A stretch of 23,577 nucleotides of DNA from a virus, in the IMG/VR virus record IMGVR_UViG_3300018790_000009, positions 1 to 23,577 of that record; one strand, given 5' to 3'. A program made the position numbers and the translations under genes. Numbering within the stretch: position 1 is the stretch's first letter; each line of letters opens with the position of its first letter. Shown here in pieces: positions 18,258 through 23,577 of the stretch. A model generated the notes under the pieces. That model made no database searches, was not told the origin of the DNA, and was given only the letters and a program-made list of their open reading frames with translations.

Positions 18258-18908
18258 ATGACCACCAAGAACCTGGATTTCGCCTTCGAGCTGAAGGCCG
18301 CAGATGACGGCACCTTTGAGGGCTACGGGTCGGTGTTCAACATCACCGACCGAGGCGGCGACATCGTCATCCCTGGCGCCTTCGCCAACACCCTGGCCGA
18401 AGCGAAAAAGGCCGGCCGGATGCCTGCGATGCTGTGGCAGCACAACCAGCGCGAGCCCATCGGCGTCTATTCCGAGATGTCGGAGGACGCGGTAGGCCTG
18501 CGCGTGAAGGGCCGCCTGGCGCTCAAGACGCAACGCGGCTCCGAGGCCTACGAACTCATGAAGATGGGCGCCCTGACCGGCCTGTCCATCGGCTACCGCG
18601 TGCGCGATGACAGCTGGGACCGCGTCACCGGCGTGCGCACCATCAAACAGGCCGACCTGGTGGAGATTTCCCCGGTCACCTTCCCTATGAACGACGCTTC
18701 GCGCGTCTCGGCTGTCAAGACCATCGAGGATCTTGACAGCCTGTCCGAATTCGAGCGCCACCTTCGTGATGTCGGTGGATTCTCGAAGAGCGAGGCCACC
18801 GCACTGGTGTCCCGCATGAAGAGCATTGTCAGCCGGGGTGATCCCGGGGATGGCTCTGGATCGTTGGCCGATCTCGTCGGCTCCCTGAAAGCGCGTGCCG
18901 TCTTCTGA
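18258..18908 (+). CDS. Prohead protease, HK97 family (U35)
   Basis: This 216-residue serine protease cleaves the capsid protein delta domain during maturation. It has the N-terminal strand FEGYGSVFNITDRGGDIVIP, the catalytic His in MLWQHN-REPIG, and the catalytic Ser in GALTGLSIGYRVRDD, with the expected strand VEISPVTFPMNDASRV behind. The start ATG 18258 follows AAAGGGCAGAC. The hairpin at 18932 separates it from the capsid gene. Confidence 0.93.
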   Translation: MTTKNLDFAFELKAADDGTFEGYGSVFNITDRGGDIVIPGAFANTLAEAKKAGRMPAMLWQHNQREPIGVYSEMSEDAVGLRVKGRLALKTQRGSEAYELMKMGALTGLSIGYRVRDDSWDRVTGVRTIKQADLVEISPVTFPMNDASRVSAVKTIEDLDSLSEFERHLRDVGGFSKSEATALVSRMKSIVSRGDPGDGSGSLADLVGSLKARAVF

Positions 18909-18931
18909 CCAACGCAATCCCCGTAGCACTG

Positions 18932-18953
18932 GCCGCCCTTGAGGCGGCTTTTT
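18932..18953 (+). terminator. Terminator-like hairpin before the capsid gene
   Basis: GCCGCC/GGCGGC with a five-base loop is followed by five T. Readthrough must be efficient because essential genes follow; the hairpin may set relative capsid output or stabilise the downstream message 5' end. Confidence 0.75.
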
Positions 18954-18974
18954 CATTCCCGAAAGGCAAACATC

Positions 18975-20453
18975 GTGAAAATCACCCGTCAAAATCTCGC
19001 CCTGGCGTTCTGCGCTGTGATGGCGCTCGTCGCGGTGGCCGCATTCGCCGGCTATCCCATCATCAACTACCTGCCGCCTGAAGTTCTGGCCGGCCTGGCG
19101 GCTGCGGGCTCTATGCCCTTCGTCGCATCGGGCGAAACCACGCTGCTGGAGATCAAAAACGTCCTGGAGGGCCAAGGCAAGGCCTTCGAAGAGTTCAAGA
19201 AGGCCAATGACGACCTGATCAAGGCTAAGGCCGATGGCAAGGCTGTCGGCGACCTGGAAGCGAAGGTAGCGGAACTCGGCAAGGCGCTCGACAAGTTCGA
19301 TGAACTCAAGACCGCCATCGAAGAGATCCAGAAGAAGGCCGCCCGTCCGCAGAACGACACCGAAGCCAAGGCCGCCAACGATCTGGCCGCCGAAGTCAAG
19401 GGCTTCAACATCTCTCTGCGCGCCGAGTTCCAGGCCAAGGGCAAGCCATTCCCTGGCGAGCTGAATGCTGATGCGTACACGCAGTACAAGTCGGGCTTCT
19501 TCAAGGTCGTTTCTGGCGTTTCCGTGGACGACCTGACCCCCGACGAACGCAAAGCCATGTCGGCCGGCTCGGACCCCGATGGCGGCTACCTGCTGCCCCA
19601 CGCCACCCAAGGCGCCATGCTGGGCAAGATCTACGAGCAGTCGATCATGCGTCAGCTGGCCACCGTGCAGACCATCAGCACCAACGACATCGAAGGTCTG
19701 CTGGACAACGACGAAGCCAGCGCCGGCTGGGTGTCGGAACTGGGCACCCGCTCGGATACGTCCACCCCGCAGGTCGGCAAGTGGCGCATCGAGGCGCACG
19801 AGATGTACGCCATGCCAAAGGTGTCGCAGCGCATCCTGGACGACGCTGCAACCAACGTCGAAGCCTGGCTGTCCGGCAAGATCGCCGACAAGTTCGCCCG
19901 CGTTGAAGGCGCCGCGTTCTGGACCGGCACCGGCGTCGGCCAGCCCAAGGGCCTGACGTCCTACGACACGGCGGCAACCGGCGATGCAAGCCGCGCCTGG
20001 GGCACGTTCGAGCATGTGGTGACGGGCGCCAACGGTGCCTTCCACACGACGCAGTTTGACCCCGTGGTCAACCTGATCGGCGCGCTGAAAGACCAGTACC
20101 TGGCCAACGCATCCTTCACGATGCGCCGCAGCGTCCGCACCGCGGCCCGCCTGCTGAAGGAATCGACCACCAACCGCTACCTGTGGGAACCCGGCATGCA
20201 AGTCGGTTCGCCAGAGCGCCTGATGGGCTACCCCGTGCGCGTGGACGAGTACATGCCCGCCCTGGGCACCGGCTCGCTGTCGCTGGCATTCGGTGACTTC
20301 CGCCAGGCGTACCTGATCGTGGACCGCATGGGCGTGCGCACGCTGCGCGACCCCTTCACCGCCAAGCCCTATGTCGTGTTCTACACGACCAAGCGCACCG
20401 GCGGCGGCGCGCAGAACACCGAGGCGCTGAAGTTCCTCAAGTTCTCGACCTGA
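18975..20453 (+). CDS. Major capsid protein, HK97 fold, hydrophobic N-terminus
   Basis: GTG 18975, seven bases after AAAGGC, gives 492 residues. Residues 1-30 look like a signal or membrane segment (MKITRQNLALAFCAVMALVA then VAAFAG), which is odd for a capsid. Residues ~55-130 are the coiled-coil delta domain (LEGQGKAFEEFKKANDDLIK…DKFDELKTAIEEIQKKA). The mature HK97 fold begins near 190 (SAGSDPDGGYLLPHA) and shows IMRQLATVQTI, AHEMYAMPKVSQRILDDA, FWTGTGVGQPKGLTSY, RSVRTAARLLKESTTNRYLW and the conserved LMGYPVRVDEYMP. No start between the hydrophobic part and the delta domain has a ribosome site, so the N-terminus seems real. Protease cleavage would remove it with the delta domain. Confidence 0.92.
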   Translation: MKITRQNLALAFCAVMALVAVAAFAGYPIINYLPPEVLAGLAAAGSMPFVASGETTLLEIKNVLEGQGKAFEEFKKANDDLIKAKADGKAVGDLEAKVAELGKALDKFDELKTAIEEIQKKAARPQNDTEAKAANDLAAEVKGFNISLRAEFQAKGKPFPGELNADAYTQYKSGFFKVVSGVSVDDLTPDERKAMSAGSDPDGGYLLPHATQGAMLGKIYEQSIMRQLATVQTISTNDIEGLLDNDEASAGWVSELGTRSDTSTPQVGKWRIEAHEMYAMPKVSQRILDDAATNVEAWLSGKIADKFARVEGAAFWTGTGVGQPKGLTSYDTAATGDASRAWGTFEHVVTGANGAFHTTQFDPVVNLIGALKDQYLANASFTMRRSVRTAARLLKESTTNRYLWEPGMQVGSPERLMGYPVRVDEYMPALGTGSLSLAFGDFRQAYLIVDRMGVRTLRDPFTAKPYVVFYTTKRTGGGAQNTEALKFLKFST

Positions 20454-20510
20454 TCGGCCAGGGGCCCGCCATCCGGTGGGCTCCAACCCCAACCACTTGA
20501 AAGAATACCC

Positions 20511-20954
20511 ATGACATCCATGCTCAAAAACGTGAAGGTCACGCCCGTTGCCGCATCTGCTGCAGCCGCGACGACCGAAGTTCTGACCAGCGTGCTGGAC
20601 ATGTCCGGCTACGACGGCGTGATGTTCATTGCCCTGCTGGGCGATGTGACCACCACGTCTGTGCTGACACTGACCGCCAAGGGCAACACCGCCAGCTCCA
20701 CCAGCTCGCCCACCCCGGTGACGCAGGTGGCAACCGCCGCCTTCACCGCTGACGCCACGAGCGGCGACGACAAGGCCTTGGTGGTGGACGTGTACGACCC
20801 GCAGCTGCGCTACGTGTTCGCCAGCCTGACCCGCACCGTGGCCAACGCCGTGGTGAATGGGGTCATCGCCATCCAATACAAGGCTGAATTCCGGCCCACC
20901 ACCCAAGCCGCGACGGTCATCGCCTCGGCAATGGGCCCAGGCGTCGCCGCCTGA
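20511..20954 (+). CDS. Virion protein of unknown function, beta-rich
   Basis: The start ATG 20511 follows GAAAGAATACCC; ATG 20520 is also possible. The 147 residues are Ala/Thr/Val-rich and almost entirely beta: VLTSVLDMSGYDGVMFIALL, TTTSVLTLTAKGNTASSTSS, VVDVYDPQLRYVFASLTRTV. The position between capsid and connector is where head decoration or stabilisation proteins are coded, and the S-G-Y-D-G-V-M-F start strand is typical of a phage beta-sandwich family. Decoration is inference. Confidence 0.75.
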   Translation: MTSMLKNVKVTPVAASAAAATTEVLTSVLDMSGYDGVMFIALLGDVTTTSVLTLTAKGNTASSTSSPTPVTQVATAAFTADATSGDDKALVVDVYDPQLRYVFASLTRTVANAVVNGVIAIQYKAEFRPTTQAATVIASAMGPGVAA

Positions 20955-20960
20955 TGCGTG

Positions 20961-20985
20961 AAGCGCCTGCCCACGCGGGCGCTTT
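20961..20985 (+). terminator. Hairpin between virion genes
   Basis: AAGCGCC/GGCGCTT pairs in seven bases with a ten-base loop, followed by only a short T-run. It may be an attenuator or a message-stabilising hairpin. A weaker hairpin (GCCCGCC with GGTGGGC) lies at 20465-20482, before the preceding gene. Confidence 0.45.
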
Positions 20986-21009
20986 GCAGATCACGAACAG
21001 GACGCACCA

Positions 21010-21480
21010 ATGATCATCACCCTGCCAGAAGCAAAGCTGCATCTGCGCGTTGACCACGACGACGAAGACGCGCTGATCACCTCCAAGATCATCGCGGCCG
21101 AGTCCCTGGTGTGCCGGTACATCAACCGTGGGGTGTATGCAGACCAGAACACGCTGAACACCGCCAAGACCGCCGCGCCCACCGCGCTGTCGGCCGCCAC
21201 GGTGGTCTATGACGCGGCCATTGAGGCCGCTGCCCTGGTCGAAAGCGTGGTCGAAAAGGCTGCCGCCATCGAAGCCGCCGAACAGGAGTACCTGGACGCC
21301 CAGACCCTGGCCCGCATGGCGCGCGCTGGCATCGTGACCAATGATTCGTTCAAGGCTGCGGTGATGCTGGTGCTGGGTCACCTGTACGAGCACCGCGAGG
21401 ACGTGGTTGTCGGTGTGACCGTGGCGACCCTGCCCAACGGCGCCGAGTACCTGGTCGAGCACCTGAAGGTGTACCGCTGA
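21010..21480 (+). CDS. Head-tail connector, gp6-like
   Basis: This 156-residue adaptor sits under the portal. It begins with the family pattern MIITLPEAKLHLRVDHDDED, ALITSKIIAAESLVCRYINR, and ends FKAAVMLVLGHLYEHREDVV, then LPNGAEYLVEHLKVYR. A ~60-residue Ala-rich insert (TAKTAAPTALSAATVVYDAA and EAAALVESVVEKAAAIEAAE) between the first helices makes it longer than the usual ~100 residues and probably forms a helical hairpin. The stop overlaps the next ATG (TGATG). Confidence 0.88.
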   Translation: MIITLPEAKLHLRVDHDDEDALITSKIIAAESLVCRYINRGVYADQNTLNTAKTAAPTALSAATVVYDAAIEAAALVESVVEKAAAIEAAEQEYLDAQTLARMARAGIVTNDSFKAAVMLVLGHLYEHREDVVVGVTVATLPNGAEYLVEHLKVYR

Positions 21481-21797
21481 TGCAAGCCGGACGCCTCAAC
21501 CGCCGCTGCGTCATTCAGGCCCCGGGCACCGCCCAGGACGAGCTGGGCCAGCCTACCCCCGGCTGGACGGACTTCGCCACTGTGTGGGCCGACATCCGCA
21601 TGAAGTCGGGCCTGGAGTCGATCAAGGCGGGCGCCCCGGTGTCGGTCGTTGCTGCATCGATCCGCATCCGCTACCGGGCTGGCGTGAACGCAGGCATGCG
21701 CGTGGTGCACAACCTGGTGGCCTACGAGATCAAGGCGGTGATGCCGGATGTGTCGGGGCGTGTGTTCCTGGATCTGGCCTGCGAAGTGGTGAACTGA
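21480..21797 (+). CDS. Head-tail joining protein (stopper)
   Basis: A 105-residue beta-barrel protein of the Phage_H_T_join family: MQAGRLNRRCVIQAPGTAQD, ELGQPTPGWTDFATVWADIR, LESIKAGAPVSVVAASIRIR, YRAGVNAGMRVVHNLVAYEI. It joins the connector to the tail and acts as a gate. The order, directly after the gp6-like gene, is that of HK97 and SPP1. Confidence 0.9.
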   Translation: MQAGRLNRRCVIQAPGTAQDELGQPTPGWTDFATVWADIRMKSGLESIKAGAPVSVVAASIRIRYRAGVNAGMRVVHNLVAYEIKAVMPDVSGRVFLDLACEVVN

Positions 21798-21798
21798 C

Positions 21799-22230
21799 AT
21801 GGGCATGGGTGTGCGCATGAACGTGGCTGGCTTCAAGGAGCAGCTGCGCGCCGAGGTGGACAAGCTGCACGCGGCCACCCGCCCGGCGGCCCAGGCGGGC
21901 GCCCAGATCATCTACGAGCGCGCACGCATCGAGGCCCCTGTATCGGCTGACAGCCACTTCTTCTACATCCGGGGCCGCAAGTACGGCCCCTACGCACCCG
22001 GCACGCTGCGGGACGCGATCTATCAGGTGTTCAGCAAGGACAACAGCTTCAAGGACGTGAGCACGTACCACATCAGCTTCAACAAGAGCGAGGCGCCGTA
22101 TGGGTTCATCGTCCACAACGGCACCAGCCGCACGGCGGCCCATCCGTTCATCAGCAAGGCAGTTGTCGAAACCCGCACACAAGTTCGGGCGGCCATCAAG
22201 GCGCGCTACATCGAAGAGGTCAACAAATGA
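21799..22230 (+). CDS. HK97 gp10-like tail completion protein
   Basis: The start ATG 21799 is followed by further ATGs at 21805 and 21817 (MNVAGFKEQLRAEVDKLHAA); no strong ribosome site decides. The 143 residues match gp10-like proteins: an N-terminal helix, ARIEAPVSADSHFFYIRGRK with the conserved A-P, GTLRDAIYQVFSKD, and YGFIVHNGTSRTAAHPFISK with the typical E/H-x-G-T-x-x-x-x-A-x-P-F end. It sits between head and tail tube. The next gene overlaps its stop (ATGA). Confidence 0.9.
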   Translation: MGMGVRMNVAGFKEQLRAEVDKLHAATRPAAQAGAQIIYERARIEAPVSADSHFFYIRGRKYGPYAPGTLRDAIYQVFSKDNSFKDVSTYHISFNKSEAPYGFIVHNGTSRTAAHPFISKAVVETRTQVRAAIKARYIEEVNK

Positions 22231-22580
22231 GCATGGAAGCCGACCTCTCGACGCTGCTCAAGACCGTGTGCCCGCGCACGTTCCCGGACGTGGCCGACAT
22301 CGGCACCGCGCCGCCGTTCATTGCCTGGCAGCTGCTGGGGGGTGAATCCCTGCGGGCGCTGGACAACACCGCGCTCGACAAGCGAAACAGCTATGTGCAG
22401 GTGTCGGTCTACAGCACGACCCGTCTGGAGTCGCTGACCAAGATCCGTGCGGCAGAAGAGGCGATGTGCGCCAGCCCTGCGTTCACCTGTACCCCAATGG
22501 GTGAGCCGCTGGCCACCTATGAGCCCGACACCAAGCTCTACGGCGCCATCCAGCGCTTTTCGATCTGGGCCGCGCGATAG
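22227..22580 (+). CDS. Tail completion protein, DUF3168
   Basis: This 117-residue protein belongs to the gp17-like tail terminator group: DLSTLLKTVCPRTFPDVADI, GTAPPFIAWQLLGGESLRAL, YVQVSVYSTTRLESLTKIRA, and the end LYGAIQRFSIWA. It caps the tail tube. Terminators at 22611 and 22670 follow, separating this unit from the major tail protein. Confidence 0.9.
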   Translation: MSMEADLSTLLKTVCPRTFPDVADIGTAPPFIAWQLLGGESLRALDNTALDKRNSYVQVSVYSTTRLESLTKIRAAEEAMCASPAFTCTPMGEPLATYEPDTKLYGAIQRFSIWAAR

Positions 22581-22610
22581 CCCACTGAATTAGGCGAAAG
22601 CCGACAAAGC

Positions 22611-22644
22611 AAGCCCCTCTCGGGAAACCGGGCGGGGCTTTTTT
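22611..22644 (+). terminator. Terminator, first of a tandem pair
   Basis: AAGCCCC/GGGGCTT, with an inner CGG/CCG extension around GAAA, is followed by six T. It lies 31 bases after the DUF3168 stop. Confidence 0.85.
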
Positions 22645-22669
22645 CATGCCCGCTGAGGGCAGCAACCCG

Positions 22670-22691
22670 ACCGCCCCAGAGGCGGTTTTTT
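22670..22691 (+). terminator. Terminator, second of a tandem pair
   Basis: ACCGCC/GGCGGT with a five-base loop is followed by six T (including the last stem base), just ahead of the major tail gene. Confidence 0.8.
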
Positions 22692-22712
22692 CACTTCTGA
22701 AAGGCCCTCACC

Positions 22713-23366
22713 ATGGCACAAGTCCCAACCGGCACCACGATTTTCGTTGCATCCGTTTTCGCATCCGCGCTGACCTTTAGCGCAGCCAGCAACGCCACTG
22801 AATGCGTTCTCACCATGGCCAGCACCACTGGCTTGGCAAATGGCGACTTCGTGGAAGTCTCCAGCGGCTGGGGGCGCCTGAATCTGCGCGCCGCACGCAT
22901 CAAGAGCGTGGTTCTCAACACCTCGATCACGCTGGAAGGCATGGACACCACGTCCACCACGTTCTTCCCAGCTGGTGCTGGTGCTGGCAGCGTGCGCAAG
23001 GTTTCGACCTGGCAGCAGATCACCATGATCACGGCCGTGTCCAGCAATGGCGGCGATCCCGTGACCGTGGACTACAAGTACCTGGAATCGGACGTTCGCT
23101 ACAAGATGAACGACGGTTTCAACGGCACCGACTACACGCTGACCATGGACGCTGACGCCATCAGCACCGCTGGCTACACGGCCCTGAAGAACCTGACCGA
23201 CGTTCAGACCAGCACCATCCTGCGTGTTGTGACCCGCTCGGGCCAGATCCAGCTGATCCCCGGCACCGTGGCGCTGAACGAGTCCGTGCAGATGAATGAC
23301 GGCCAGATCAACACCGTGACGGCCTCCATCTCGGGCAACAACCGCACCACGCGCTACGCCTCCTGA
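22713..23366 (+). CDS. Major tail (tube) protein
   Basis: The 217-residue product starts at ATG 22713 after TGAAAGGCCCTCACC. It is beta-rich: AQVPTGTTIFVASVFASALT, then GLANGDFVEVSSGWGRLNLR, ITLEGMDTTSTTFFPAGAGA, GSVRKVSTWQQITMITAVSS, YLESDVRYKMNDGF, and ASISGNNRTTRYAS at the end. The W-x-x-I-x-x-I-T strand and the final N-N-R-T-T-R match siphophage tail tube proteins. No C-terminal Ig-like domain is present. It is followed by the tail assembly chaperone gene, as usual. Confidence 0.88.
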   Translation: MAQVPTGTTIFVASVFASALTFSAASNATECVLTMASTTGLANGDFVEVSSGWGRLNLRAARIKSVVLNTSITLEGMDTTSTTFFPAGAGAGSVRKVSTWQQITMITAVSSNGGDPVTVDYKYLESDVRYKMNDGFNGTDYTLTMDADAISTAGYTALKNLTDVQTSTILRVVTRSGQIQLIPGTVALNESVQMNDGQINTVTASISGNNRTTRYAS

Positions 23367-23413
23367 TCCCCGGCGAAAGCCACCCCAGCACCGACGCAGG
23401 CTGCTGTCTTCCT

Positions 23414-23461
23414 TTCGCGGGGAAGCGGCAGCTTGCGCACGGGCATTTGTAACCCCGCGAA
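23414..23461 (+). promoter_or_regulatory. Long-stem hairpin before the tail chaperone
   Basis: TTCGCGGGG (23414-23422) and CCCCGCGAA (23453-23461) form a perfect nine-base stem around a 30-base loop. The 3' arm runs into GAAGAAAG, the only ribosome-site candidate for the ATG at 23473. It could limit translation of the chaperone relative to the tube protein. Confidence 0.55.
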
Positions 23462-23472
23462 GAAAGACTCAT

Positions 23473-23577
23473 ATGGCAACCATCAAGCTCGGCAACAAGC
23501 CAAAAAACTTCAAGCGCATCGTCAAGTTCCCATTGCTGGAAGGCGGCGAGGGCTCCATCGAATGCAACTACAAATAC
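23473..23577 (+). CDS. Tail assembly chaperone, N-terminal part
   Basis: The ATG at 23473 opens a frame that continues past the window edge; 35 codons are seen: MATIKLGNKPKNFKRIVKFP then LLEGGEGSIECNYKY. This start matches phage tail assembly chaperones (M-A-T-I-K-L-G-x-x-P-K-N-F-K-R), which wrap the tape measure during tail assembly and usually yield a longer product by ribosomal slippage near their 3' end. That part is outside the window. Confidence 0.75.
   Translation, partial: MATIKLGNKPKNFKRIVKFPLLEGGEGSIECNYKY

Noticed and set aside
16946-18313. Leftward 455-codon frame opposite the portal gene
   Set aside because: Shadow of the portal gene, with no ribosome site and unnatural composition.
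18027-20906. Very long leftward open frame opposite portal, protease and capsid genes
   Set aside because: It is a GC-rich shadow frame opposite well-recognised HK97-type genes; its Gly/His/Val-rich composition is typical of antisense reading.

Overview
The window is most of a temperate siphovirus genome, read as a prophage or free phage of a GC-rich betaproteobacterium. Comamonadaceae (Acidovorax, Delftia or Comamonas type) is the best guess from base composition, codon use and the look of the phage proteins; this is inference, since no host gene is visible. No integrase, attachment site or lysis gene is in the window, so both genome ends lie outside it.

Layout. Positions 1-5320 form a leftward arm: a truncated repeat protein at the left edge, several small unknown genes separated by short terminators, an SGNH-hydrolase lipoprotein (2005-2700), a 600-base stretch with no convincing gene that lies between a strong leftward promoter (3353-3380) and a terminator (2715-2736), a small membrane protein (3526-3930), an overlapping pair made of an exported HNH nuclease and a zinc-ribbon membrane protein (4028-4692), and a CI-type self-cleaving repressor (4703-5320). 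The switch region (5321-5423) separates the repressor from a rightward Cro/YdaS-like regulator (5424-5684).

Positions 6042-12156 are a tightly packed rightward early operon with many ATGA or TGATG overlaps: small unknown proteins, a T5orf172 GIY-YIG-like protein, a replication initiator or helicase loader, a DnaB-like helicase, a RusA resolvase, DUF1367 and DUF968-like proteins, and a zinc-finger protein in the position of late antiterminator Q. One leftward gene (5711-5947) lies antisense within this region. Downstream come a terminator, a class II tRNA-like element, a small membrane protein, and HNH genes, one of which looks like a recent insertion.

Positions 14637-23577 are an HK97-type morphogenesis module in standard order: small and large terminase, small membrane protein, portal, prohead protease, major capsid, unknown virion protein, gp6-like connector, head-tail joining protein, gp10-like protein, DUF3168 tail completion protein, major tail protein and the start of a tail assembly chaperone.

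Most notable: the repressor-linked zinc-ribbon/exported-HNH pair, bounded by a relic of a second repressor 3' end; a promoter-operator driving an apparently non-coding folded region; helically phased TCGCGA repeats beside a purine tract inside the replication gene; a tRNA-like element with an atypical anticodon loop; and a capsid protein with a membrane-type N-terminus.
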